A stretch of 64,000 bases of DNA from Bolinopsis microptera (lineage: Eukaryota; Ctenophora; Tentaculata; Lobata; Bolinopsidae). The notes under the pieces are model-generated. The model did not search any database. It was not told where the DNA came from and saw only the letters and a program-made list of their open reading frames with translations. The number at the start of each line of letters is the position of its first letter. Position 1 is the first letter of the stretch. The stretch is taken from assembly GCF_026151205.1 (NCBI RefSeq), contig NC_087074.1, positions 15,916,962 through 15,980,961 on the forward strand. The letters are read 5' to 3'. Below are positions 12,010 through 24,400 of this stretch, in pieces. The position numbers and the translations under genes are program-made.

Positions 12010-15000
12010 ATGGCGGGGCTCCGTTATATCCTCTTTTTTATTCTATCCTCGATTGGGCAACCATACAAAGTTGGTCTCTTGTTGAACTCCGAAGAGCAGG
12101 ATGAGTCCAATGCCATCAAAAGCCTCGCCCAATACACCATCTCAAAACTTAACAAATCCAACACCAAACTGCAACTGATAGAACGATACCATGACTCGAT
12201 ATACCTGAACCTCATGAACAGTGTTTGTGAACTTATTGATGAAAATGTTGTAGCTATCATATCTTGGTCCGATTCAACTTTAACGGCGATTCAGGTGAAT
12301 TTGGCAAATCAGTTTCATGTTCCACTTGTTGCTGCAGTGGATACGAACCCATTCATTGAATCTCACTCTAAGGAAAACTTTGAACTGAGACTTTCACCAT
12401 CAGACGTATATCAGGGTCAAGCTATATTCGACTTGTTGAAGGAGTACAATTGGTACCAATTCTCAATTCTGGCATCGGCAGACGATTACGGGATTAACAG
12501 CATCGTGAACTTGCAATATCTGGCCTCGCAAGATGACAACTTCAGCATTAGGGACATCCAACATTTTGATGTAAGAAAGGATCTGTCAGATTCAGAAAAT
12601 TCTTCTTTGTTTGAAAAAGAGCTTCAACTGATCAAAGATTCAATAGTTAAGGTTATTGTGCTAAATTGCGATGGAAAGTTCGCAAAAATAATATTCAGGT
12701 GAGCTATCTTTAAGTTTATTTGCTCGTCTGTAGCATTCTTTGTGAATCCTTTATCTGAAACACAGAGTCTATCAGCTGGCTGTTAGATCTAAACTTAACT
12801 TCGCAATTGAACCACATAATATAATGTTACTTGGTTTGATCGAATACCTGGACTTAAATTAAGCAAAATCATTTATTTTCAGGGAAGCCGAAAGAAAGGG
12901 CTTGATGGACGAATCATTTGTCTGGATAACGACAGATGCGATCACATCTAAACCAGAAACAATGGCCTATGATGACTTGTCCTACCCTTCTTTCTATCAA
13001 GGATTGTTAGGAACGCTGCCTCACTATGGAAAAGGTTCCACACAATACAACGATCTGGCAAATGCATACATTATGAGTGGTGGTAGATCCTCGGATTTGC
13101 GCATGTCATCTGTAAAAGTTTCTATGGGTCTAGAAATCGTCCATTTCTCTCTAAAAGAGCTTGATGAAGGTGAATGGGACAACTCCCCATCAGTTAGAAT
13201 TAGCTGTAAAACACCTTCTTACTGGGTTGGTGGTGAAGAACTCTTCAGCAAATTGGATGAAAATTTCCAAAACGGAACATATGACAATTCTGGGGTGGTC
13301 ATTCCAACGTATGACATACTGAACTTCCAAGAAAAAGGCTTTGAGAAGGTTGGAAAATGGGAAAAGTCCAGGGGTCTTGTTAACCTTGGTAAGGATGAAA
13401 CAATATCACGGTGGGTTGAAAGAAAAGATGTTCTATTTAGTGGCAATAAGTACTCACCTCCCAGTGGAATAGGGAACACGCTCACCGGCTATCACCTTCG
13501 AATTGGCATAGTTACAGATCCACCGATTGCGTATTTCGACGAGAAGTGTGGTAATAATTCTAGTCCTGACTGCTGGTACGGCTGGAATCCTGATATCTTC
13601 CAAAAACTTCAGGAAGACCTAAACTTTACGTACGAATATGTTCAGCCGGCAGATAATAAATTTGGTGGCTTGAACAAAGAAACAAAAGAATGGAATGGAA
13701 TGATTAGAGACATTCTGGACAGAAAAACAGACTTGACCATAACTATATCAATAAGTACTGAGCGGTCCAAATACATCGACTACACTGCATCTATCTATGA
13801 GGATCAGGCTGCTTTCGTTCTTCATACTAAGGCCTCCAAAAGTTCATCGAACTTGTTCTTTTTCCTGGAACCCTTCGACTTATTAGTTTGGATAAGCATC
13901 ATTGGCCTAATCCTGGTGATCGCTCTTTTGACCACATTTTTCAGTAAGTTCTCTCCTTTCGGAAAATATGGCAGGACTATCCACGCTATGCAGAGTTGTG
14001 TATGCGCCAAATGTGTGCTAAGGAGAGAAATAAAAGTGGCTAAGAAGTGTAGATTTGTTGACACGAAGGAATATAGTTGTTTGGTGGAGAAAGTGGAGGA
14101 GGACGATGGGGTGAACGAGCTCTCTTACTACAACTCAACATGGCTTATTGGAACAGGTTCGATTGTAGAATACTCAACTCATAACTTTTATAAAATCTAG
14201 AACTCAACTCTGGAGAAATAGTTTGTTCTATTGTATACTTGATTGTAACTCTAGCAATGATCATGATGCTTAATTCAACACGACCGCTTATGATATATTT
14301 TTTGTCCCAGGTTTTGTTCTGCAGGGGACTGACAAATTTCCTACAGCACCGTCTGGTCGCTTCCTTCTTTTCATGTGGTGGCTCTTCATCATGATTCTCA
14401 CCTCAATGTACACGGCAAATCTAACTGCTCATCTGACGCTGGATCGTTCTACCGCAAAAATTACCAAACTAGACGATCTGTTGAACCAGGGAGACTATAA
14501 GTGGGGACTTTTAAATGATCGTTTTATTCAGAACATGATGTCTGATCATGATGATGAAACATACAACAAAATTGTTAGCAGTGGAGTCGGATCGGAAAGT
14601 TTAGATGAAGGCATCACAAGAGTTAAAAAAGGTGGTTTTGTCTTCATTGATGAAGGCTCTGTGCTCACGTACAATTTCAGGGGAGACTGCGAAGCTGCAC
14701 TTACGAAAACAGGCAAATTCAACAACCAGTGGGCTTTAGGAACACAAGTAAATTCACCATATTCAGCAGTTATCAACAACATGTTTCTACAATACCGTGA
14801 GAGGGGTTGGTTAACCACCAAATTTGACGAATGGTATAACTCTGCTGATGAGAACATGCCGACTTGTTCTTCTTCGGTTGGCAATGATACTAAATTCGGA
14901 ATTCCGATTTTAGCGGGACTGTTCCTTATTTTAGGTGTTGGAGCTGTAATAGCCTTTGTCACGGTGTTATTTGAAATACTTTACGTTTCCTGCCTAGACA

Positions 15001-15173
15001 GTATAGAAAAGGGGCAGAGCATCTGGCAATGTTTGCGGAGAAGAATAATATATAAATATCGTGAAGTCATTGAAGAGTGGTTTCATAGAAGTCACAAAAG
15101 GGTCGAAGACCATGATTCAAACGGGTTTGATCGAAACTATAAGGAAGAGGTAATTTCTAATACTTCTATCTGA
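12010..15173 (+). CDS. Ionotropic glutamate receptor subunit, array copy 3
   Basis: Third close paralogue. Exons 12010-12698, 12883-14156 and 14311-15173 join in frame to 941 aa. Exon 2 is 6 bases longer than in copies 1 and 2, a duplicated AATTAG-like hexamer that inserts two residues (SVRISCK instead of SVSCK) in the late amino-terminal domain. The ligand amino-group position is Glu769 (FIDEGSVL), the Q/R position is Leu, and the M1-M2 loop carries CVCAKC. M3 has SMYTANL. The tail ends EEVISNTSI, giving a PDZ-ligand-like end as in copy 1. Copy 3 groups with copy 2 in ligand site and S1 sequence but with copy 1 at the C-terminus, which suggests gene conversion or unequal exchange within the array. 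Confidence 0.92.
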
Positions 15174-16715
15174 AGTGTTAAAGGTTTTATCACATGCTGA
15201 TAGTTATGCTTTCAATATAGACCTCAAAGGAGTATGAGTTTGTGAATATAGAAGAACCTAAGTTTGAAGAAACACTATACGTTCCTTGTAAGAGTATTGA
15301 CGACATTTATGGTTTACGGTGAGGCAGTATCATGGCCCTTATCACCAATGTTATTTATCTTGCATAGATTTTGTGCAATATGACATTGAAATTAGATGCA
15401 TAGCTGATAGCAGTTGATCTTATTTATAATTAGGATGAAAATAGTTCAAATTCCTTTAATTCCTGTATGATATTGATACAATTGAAGTGATTTTTGGTGG
15501 TGTATTGTTAATCTTTGCTCGTTGTATTATGTAGTTCTACCAACGCACTTACCGATCTTTGAACCGAGTAGTGATTCCAAGTGGGAGCTTGATAGGGGAA
15601 CTTCCTCTACAATGAATTCAGTACTGAAGTCAGATCACTACATCATAAAATCGATCGAAGAATCATAAACTATCTTAAATCTTATTTCATCTTTATCGGG
15701 ATTATTCATAAATAATATATAATATAATGTATCTCTACTTCTTATTTGCATCTGATAAATCATTTATATGAGTCTATCCCCTGTCTCTAAAGTAATTCTA
15801 AAATCAAAGTGTATAAAATATAGACGTACTATTACTAAAGTACTAAACTACGAAGTAAGTAGTCTACAGCAGAATTGATATTTTCTGTATAATAGATTGT
15901 TTTTTTGAGATTATGCAGTTGTTTGTTGCTAAATATGTTCACTTCACCATTTCGAATCGGTCTGACACATTGATTAATACCCGACACTTGTGTCAGTTGC
16001 TAACCATTATATGTGCGGTATACAAGCACATTATTTCTCGTTACGATTGCACTGCAATGGTATTGCTCTTGTCTGCATGCGTGCACTGCGCGGCGAGGAT
16101 TATAATCTTATTTTATAACTCCTTTATTACGCCAATTGTCTATAACGTTGCATACCACAATGCAATATTCTACACCAACTTTCCTAACGATTCAAGATGT
16201 TTAATTTTAGAATTATCCTCATTGAAGTTTTTACAATAAGATGGGCAAAATGAATGAGGTCAGTTGAGCTGCCGATGAGCATAATTGAGGCAGATCCAGA
16301 GTATTCAGTTACTATTGTTAGTTTACAACATTAGATTCCAACACATTGTGTGGTAAAATTCCTGCGAACTGTTATACTTATATTGTCTAACTATACCATA
16401 ACTGTAGCTATTTTTATTAACAAGTGACTGAGTGTAAACAAAAATAGGGACACCGAAACACCAGATGACCAGTAAATTTGGCATAGCAATTAAATCAGGC
16501 CCTTAGTGCACCTATAAGTGAAGCGATGCTGCAACCAAGGCATGCTAGGTTTTACCCTTACCAAAGTTATGTACATGTCGATCTTATCTAATTATACACA
16601 GCAGTACCAAATTACTAAGCTGATCGAAGGAATAACGGCCAATGTTGCGATTAATTGCGGTGTTTAGTCAATCGAGCGATTTCGCACCCATCGCGCTTAG
16701 GGCAGAGTGCCCAAT
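15174..16715. other. Intergenic spacer after receptor copy 3
   Basis: The first ~130 bases match the 3' flank of copy 1 and are likely 3' UTR. The rest shows no gene. Bases 16048-16080 match 4398-4430 and bases 16230-16400 match 10365-10450 and 11165-11260. An open frame at about 15913-16239 has no recognisable domain. Confidence 0.45.
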
Positions 16716-17005
16716 GTCATGACAATTTTACGACAATTTGTGACAAGATGTGACAATATGTGCCAATATATGACAATATACGACAATATTTGACATTATA
16801 TGACAATATACGACAATATATGACAGTACATGACAAGATGTGACAAGATTCGACAATAAAAGACAAGATTTGACAATATACGAAAATATAATATGACAAT
16901 ATATGACAAGATTTGACGATATTTGACAACATATGACAATATACGACAATATATGACAACATATTATGACAGTATACAACAAGATTAACAAAATGTGACA
17001 AACCG
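16716..17005. repeat. Degenerate 9-10 bp minisatellite (TGACAATAT-like)
   Basis: About 30 imperfect copies of a unit such as TATGACAATA, with variants TGACAAGAT and CGACAATAT. The decay of the units indicates age. Open frames across it on the minus strand (repeating CHIL/SYIV residues) are artefacts of the repeat. Confidence 0.85.
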
Positions 17006-17098
17006 TGGGAAAATGGGCACTCTCGGTTCCTACCCCACTTATATCGTACCGTTGTGTTACACTCTTGACCGATGTATTGAAGCAGTTCTGTAGCCTAG

Positions 17099-17442
17099 CT
17101 AAGTGTGTGTTGTGTGGGATATTTCTCATGAGGAATTAAAAACAAAGCGAACAGGGTTAGGACAACAAAAGCGAGTGACTGGAACCGTAGATTAAGTTTC
17201 TAAGCTGTTGGGCTAACATTACTTTGCGCTCTTGTAGTTGTTTCCTTTTCGTCTATAATGGTAAATAAATTATAAACCTTGTATCTAAAAAATTGTTTCC
17301 ATTTTGAATAATATGCAGTAATTCTCGTTTGAATTTTGCTTGGCTACGTTTTGCATCTAATTATCAATCAACTAATTTTGTACCCCCTAGGGCCTCTGGT
17401 AACTTGGTAACCTGGTAACTTGGTAACCTGGTAATCTGAGAT
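17099..17442 (+). promoter_or_regulatory. Upstream block of receptor copy 4
   Basis: Contains TGTGTGTTGTGTGGGATATTT and GAGGAATTAAAAACAAAGCG, a block that also occurs at 4823-4935, 5045-5190 and 11537-11640. Immediately before the start codon is a short repeat of GGTAACYT (17397-17430). I infer a promoter or 5' UTR shared by copy-4-type genes. Confidence 0.45.
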
Positions 17443-20400
17443 ATGCTGATTAGATATATTCTCGTCCTCAAACTTGCATTTCATTCCATCGCAGAACTCA
17501 TCCCCTTCAAAGTAGGCCTCCTTCTCGACTCTAACGATGAAGCGGAATCAAATGCGATTAAAAGACTGGCTGACTTCACAATCTCTACCATGTACTGGAC
17601 CTTACAGTTGGAGGTCCAGTATCACGACCAGACGTATCTCAGTATGATGGGAGGAGTTTGTTCCCTCATTGACCAGGATGTCGCTGCTATTATATCTGCT
17701 TCAGACTCGTCCTCGACTGCTATACAATCGAACCTGATTGGTCAATTTCAAATACCTTTTATCGCAGCAGTTGCTACCAATCCGTTCATGGAAACGCCGT
17801 ATGTGAACAATATGGAGCTACGACTCTCCCCGACCGATGTTCATCAAAGTGAGGCTGTATATGCACTGTTGAAGGAGTTTTTATGGTTTGACTTTTCCAT
17901 TCTTGCGTCTTCTGACTCTTTTGGAATAAGAAGCACTGTTCGATTACAGTATCTCGCATCGCAAGACATAGAATTCCACATTAAAGACATTCAGAACTTT
18001 GATACAAAGAGAGACTTGTCTCAACCTTCGGACGTCAAGGTTTTTTCAAAAGAACTGGAAGTGATCAAAGATTCTCTTGTCAGAGTTATCGTACTAAGCT
18101 GCCATGGACGGTTTGCCAAACGGATTTTCAGGTAAGAATCTCATTAGCTTTTCTTGTAATTATGTTTTTCTAGTGCTCTAAAATGACATTGATAAGTTGT
18201 ACATAGTAAGTTTCTAGTAGTTACTAACCTTAAATTATCAAAATAATGATTAAGTATATGTTCTAAAATATGGCGTAGTTATCAAATATGCAGTTTGGCT
18301 AACACAATGCTTTCCACATTTCCAATAACTTCAGTTAAACGTTAACCAGTGCCACTATCCTACAGTGAAGCAAAAGAAATGGGATTGATGGCTAAAGATT
18401 ACATATGGATCACACTAGATGGGGTGACAGCACGACCAGACACCCTGACACATGGTGACAGATCGTATCTGTCATATTATAAAGGAATATTCGGCACCAC
18501 TCCCCACTATGGTAAAGACTCTGGTGAATACAGCGATCTAAAGGATGCATACGTGTTGAATGGAGGGCTTTCAACAGATTTAACGAGGGCTTCTGTCAAA
18601 GTTTCAGAAGGTCTCAAACTTATTCATTTTTCGCTTCTTCGACTCGGAGATATTGAAAGAGAAACATTGAAGGAGGTTAGATGTGGCAAGTTAAACACCT
18701 GGGGTGCTGGTCAACAATTGTACTCCAATATGAAGAAAGATTTTTCTGGAAGGCAGATTAGCAGTATAACTGGAATTGAACATTTTCCGACTTACGAAAT
18801 TATGAATTTCAAGTCTGATGGTTTTGAAAGAGTTGGGTTCTGGACATATGAAACTGGGCTTCTTGATTCAGTCGGCCAAAAGGTAAAATGGCGAAGCAGA
18901 AAAGACCTCACTTTTATTGGTAGTGATACACATCCACCAACTGGACTCGGCAGCTTAGAAGGGTACCACCTACGGATCGGCATCGTAGAATATCCACCTA
19001 CCACTTATTTTGTTAACTCTTTAGAGTGCGAGAAAGATCCATCTCGACCAAGGTGCTGGTATGGCTGGAGTCCCGAAATCTTCACGAGACTTGCCGAAGA
19101 CCTTAAATTTACATACGACTATGCAGTAGCACCTACAAAAATGGTTGGTGGCACCTCCGAATCAGATTCCTGGAGCGGATCCGGAACATTAATGGGAGAT
19201 ATCATAGACAGAAAAACTGACATCACAATACCTATATCCATGACATATGACCGTGCAAAGCATGTCGACTTCACAGCTCCACTCCATGAAGACTCTGCAG
19301 CTTTGGCCATGTATCCTGCCATTGGAAGTTTCGCTTCATCAGCAAACATATTCTTTTTTCTTGACCCTTTTGAGATGTCTGTCTGGGGAACTATCTTACT
19401 ACTTATATTTGGTATTGCCATTCTTACTAATTTCTTTAGTAAATTTTCCCCCCTCGGAACATATGGTGAGAAACTCCATGCTATGAAAACTTGCCCTTGC
19501 AAAAAATGTGTCCTGAGGAGAAGGGTAAAAAAGGTTGTCAAGTGCCAGGTAGATGAGGGTGAGGAGGACGATGGTATGAACGACCTCTCTATCTACAACT
19601 CAAACTGGCTCATTGCAGCAGGTTTAGTAAATATAGAGGAATGTTGAGCAAATTTTATTGTTGTTTGTAAACTCAGTCAAAAACGATTGTTTACCCGTTA
19701 GGAGTAAGGTTCGATATTTTATTAATTCAGACAAAATAAGCAGTTCCTAAGCTGAATTGCTTTATTTTCAGGGTTCGTGTTACAAGGGGTAGATGTTCTC
19801 CCGACTTCTCCATCTGGAAGAATTCTACTTTTGACGTGGTGGCTCTTCATAATGATCATATCTGCCATGTACACAGCCAATCTTACCGCCAGCTTGACAG
19901 TGGAATCAGCGGTAAAGACAATTAACAATTTCAATGAGTTGCTTTCGCAAGAATACTACGAATGGGGTGCCCTTGAAGGCGATTTACTATCAAGTCAATT
20001 AAAGAACAGCACAGAAGAAGAGCATAGGGATATATACACTAGAGGTAAAAAGATCATTACAACAGATGTGGCAGCGAAAAAAATAAAGGAGGGACGATTT
20101 GTGTTCGTTGGGCCAAGGACTCTCCTAGAGTTCGTACTCAAGGATGACTGCGAAAAAATAGTGGTCGATACGACATCGTATCAAAACCAGTGGGCTTTCG
20201 CAGTGCCATTTCATGCACCATATCTTAAGCCGATAAATAAAATGTTCATTACCTACACAGAAGAAGGATATTTCACTCAAGGATTCGAGAGGTGGAAAAG
20301 TGGTGAAGAAGGAGGTGAGACATGTCCTGTGGAGTCTGACGAGATCGGGAGTGACACAACTTTCACTCCTCAGCTCCTAGCCGGACTCTTCATCATTCTG

Positions 20401-20775
20401 GCTGGTGCTGTTGGGTGTTCACTTACCATATGCTGTTTGGAATTTCTTTTCGTCGCATACTTAGACAGCAGGAAAGGTAAGGGCTTTTGTGAATGTCTGG
20501 GAACAAGGATCTATCTGAAGAAATGTGAAGTGATGGAGGAATGGTTCGGCTTGGATCGAGGTAAATCAGCTAGAAATAACATAATTTTTTACAACCCTGA
20601 CGGCACAGATGATAAGCCTATAGAAGTCCCCCACTCATCGGGCAGCAATCGTTCCCCTTACCACTACGCTAACTCAAATGGTGGGATGATAAGTCATCGA
20701 GCTTTAACCACTCAAGATCGTCCTTTTACGGAGGAGGGTAATTTCATCCTTAAACAGAAGGATGCATATGCGTAG
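17443..20775 (+). CDS. Divergent ionotropic glutamate receptor subunit, array copy 4
   Basis: Older paralogue of copies 1-3 with the same architecture. Exons 17443-18131 (again exactly 689 bases), 18366-19621 and 19772-20775 join in frame to 982 aa. Signal peptide, amino-terminal domain, S1 (TYDRAKHVDF keeps the ligand-carboxylate Arg), M1, cysteine loop (CPCKKC), pore, AMYTANL in M3, S2 and M4 are all present. At the ligand amino-group position, where copies 1-3 have Asp or Glu, it has Pro763 (FVGPRTLLEF). The Q/R position is Leu652. The cytoplasmic tail is about 60 residues longer and ends DAYA, with no PDZ-ligand pattern. Losing the acidic residue would be expected to weaken binding of an amino-acid ligand, so the subunit may bind something else or serve as a modulatory partner; that is inference. 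Confidence 0.92.
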
Positions 20776-21473
20776 GTACTGAGTAATTACCCATAGAAAC
20801 AGACTGGGTAATGACTGAGTTTAAAGATGACCCAAATCCCAATTTAAAATCCCGAGATGGACAAATTGACTTGAAATGAAGAGCGGGTACTGGATTTGGG
20901 TTTAATTAGGCCGAAATCATTGGTTGATTGTTTAAGATTCAGTGTCATGATAACGACTAGTATGTTTTTGGAAAATGTGAAAGTTATAATGTTGAAGGTC
21001 TGCTTTTTGAAATTTAAACAAATGATGATTTGTTTGATGATATTTTAACATTGTTCATGTTTCTTTTCAGTGACCCAAATACGATAAACATGGCACGTAA
21101 TTCGCTTCAAAATGTTTAACTGTAGGTTACAAAACACATATTGTTTATAAAATAGAGGGTTACTTGATATTTCTTGACAAAGATCTGTTTCGTTTCGCAA
21201 ATTTTTAATTTATTTGGCAAAAAATAGTTTTAATTGGAATATATTGAGTAATTACTGTGTTTTAGTTGGAATATATTGAGGAATTACTGGGCATGTTAAA
21301 AGTTCATTTCATTCTAAAAATAACTGAACTTTTGTTTTACTTTGTTAAGATAAAGTTTTTAACGCAAACTGTTAAGATACGAAACGAAACGAAACACTGT
21401 ATTTACTACCCCGCTACAATGCGACAAAGATATTGTATAAAGATAACTAAATAATTTACACAATACGGTGACC
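20776..21473. other. Spacer between receptor array and coiled-coil gene
   Basis: No gene seen. Bases 21236-21290 contain a small direct repeat (GGAATATATTGAG.AATTACTG). The last part should hold the promoter of the coiled-coil gene; no clear TATA element or initiator can be assigned. Confidence 0.4.
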
Positions 21474-24400
21474 ATGTCTGAGCGGCTCTCCTCAAATAAC
21501 TTTCTCTCCTCCTCGGAGCTGAAAGTTAAAAACAAAACACGGGTCTCATATAACAATCAAAAAAGGTAATCTACGTTGCTTCAGAGTTCAGACGGTTATT
21601 TGGTAGAAATTGTCCAATTCATTGCGCTTTTGATAGGTACTGTTTACCGCTCGAGCTGGCAGTCAACTACCGCGCTGTTACCATGGTTACCACAACTACC
21701 GCGCTGTTACCATGGTCACCACAACTACCGCGCTGTTACCATGGTTACCACAACTACATACAATGCTGTTACCATGGTTACCACAACTACCGCACTGTTA
21801 CCATGGTTACCACAACTACCGCGCTGTTACCATGGTTACCACAACTACCGCGCTGTTACCATGGTTACCACAACTACCGCGCTGTTACCATGGTTACCAC
21901 AACTACCGCGCTGTTACCATGGTTACCAAAACTACCGTGCTGTTACCATGGTTATGGAATACTCTGACATTCCAATTCAGTGTGTCTTTAGAAGTTCATA
22001 AAAATGCAGCTGATATTGGCTCATATGTCATTCCACGGATAATTTTGTAGGCCCTATTGAGTATTGGTAGATTATTGGAAAATCACATTGAAGTTTCTTT
22101 CCTTTTAGAATAATTTTATAAATAATTGCAGGACCGAACATGAGAGTTCTCGAGAGGAACTGAACCAATCTGTAAACAAACAAGAAGCTCAGGAGTTGAA
22201 TATCAGAAAAGTTAATGAGCGTTTGGAGAATGAAAAGGTAAGTGTTGCCTTAGATTTTTAATACAATTGAATCATTGTACAAGAACGATTTTCGTCTTAT
22301 TAGATACGATTTTTTATTCATTTGTATACTATTTATTATAATGTGTACTTTAATACGAGGAGATGTTTTCATGATATCTTTTCTTATTTTTGCTTTCGGT
22401 TACTAATACTAATATCTAAAGATAAAGTGGAGCGGAAGAGAATGTCGATATTTGAATGAGATACGTGATATTGAGTCCAGAAATCAAGAACTCAAGGTAT
22501 GCAACAGCATGTCTACTACGTTATAAAGCAGTTCTATTGTTCAGATCGTGGTGGTCTTAATAATATGTTAAATACTCAAGCTCAGGCATTCCTAATGTTA
22601 ACTATTATGAAAACCAGAATCAAATTCATTAATTTCTGTTCCATACAAATAACAACTGTGGTAGAACTATGGTCGGTCACCCAGAACATTGCTCTGTGGT
22701 ATCGTATTTGCACATTTTACTTATTAAATGTCTAGTTATATATCCTTTACAGTATACTCCGTTATTTTAACAGGTCAAATTAGAGGAGTTGACGATGCAC
22801 TACAAAACAGAGATTCTAGAATTGTCCTCAAGATTGGGCAACAAGATCTCTGCTACCGAGGTGTCTGGAACTTTCAGCAGTGATATCCAATATATTACCC
22901 ACCTTTTCAACGATTGTAGCACTCGTTTAAATAGATCACTTTTGAAATACCACCAGTCTATGAGTATGAACTAACCTAATAATTGAATCTAAGGAGGAGA
23001 ACAGTCAGAAGATGACCGCTATGGAAGAGAGTATAAGGTTATTGGAGGAAGTTCAGACAGATTACCAGGAAGTGATCAGATACGCTGTCCTGATCATACA
23101 ACAGTCATTGTCACGACTCACTCCCAGCAGCCACTATAACCCATGTTCCCATATCAGGGTCAGAGCAGTCATTTCATTATTGTCATATTGTTATCTAACA
23201 TGGCCCCAACAATCACTCAACAATCATATCGAGCTTTAACATATTTAACATATTTAACATATTTAACATATTTAACATATTTAACATATTTAACATATTT
23301 AACGTATTTAACATATTCAACATATTTAACATATTTAACATATTTAACATATTTAACATACTTAACATATTTAACATATTTAACATATTTAACGTATTTA
23401 ACATATTTAACATATTTAACATATTTAACGTATTTAACATATTTAACGTATTTAACATATTTAACATATTTAACATATTTAACGTATTTAATATATTCAA
23501 CATATTTAACATATTTAACATATTTAACATATTTAACATATTTAACATATTCAACATATTTAACATATTTAACGTATTTAACATATTTAACGTATTTAAC
23601 ATATTTAACGTATTTAACATATTTAACATATTTAACGTATTCAACATATTTAACGTATTTAACATATTTAACATATTTAACGTATTCAACATATTTAACG
23701 TATTTAACATATTTAACGTATTTAACATATTTAACATATTTAACATATTTAACGTATTTAACATATTCAACATATTTAACATATTTAACATATTTAACAT
23801 ATTTAACATATTCAACATATTTAACATATTTAACATATTTAACATATTTAACATATTTAACATATTTAACATATTTAACATATTTAACATATTTAACATA
23901 TTTAACATATTTAACATATTTAACATATTTAACATATTTAACATATTTAACATATTTAACATATTTAACATATTTAACATATTTAACATATTTAACATAT
24001 TTAACATATTTAACATATTTAACATATTTAACATATTTAACATATTTAACATATTTAACATATTTAACATATTTAACATATTTAACATATTTAACATATT
24101 TAACATATTTAACATATTTAACATATTTAACATATTTAACATATTTAACATATTTAACATATTTAACATATCACAGTGGGCTACCATGCTAGCATAGGCC
24201 TAAAATCGACTTTCTTAAATTTCTTTGAAAATAAGCTTTCCTTATTGTAAAACGCTAGCCCGATTTCATGCAAGAAACCGTAATTAAAAACTTTGCAAGA
24301 TGCCAAAATGGCGTCGCGTGAAAAAATAGCATTTTTCACTGTCAAGAAATTTTGCCTTTTTTAGCCAAAAATTGCCTAATATTTATTATTTCGGGCTAAA

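Noticed and set aside
16717..17129. Minus-strand frames rich in CHIL and SYIV
   Set aside because: They are translations of the degenerate TGACAATAT repeat.
21576..22050. Overlapping plus-strand frames rich in MVTTTTALLPW
   Set aside because: They are translations of the 29-bp minisatellite in three frames.
23143..24192. Long plus-strand frame of Leu-Thr-Tyr repeats and minus-strand frame of Leu-Asn-Met repeats
   Set aside because: Both are translations of a 9-bp repeat whose period keeps every frame open. They lie inside an intron and are broken by the inserted element.
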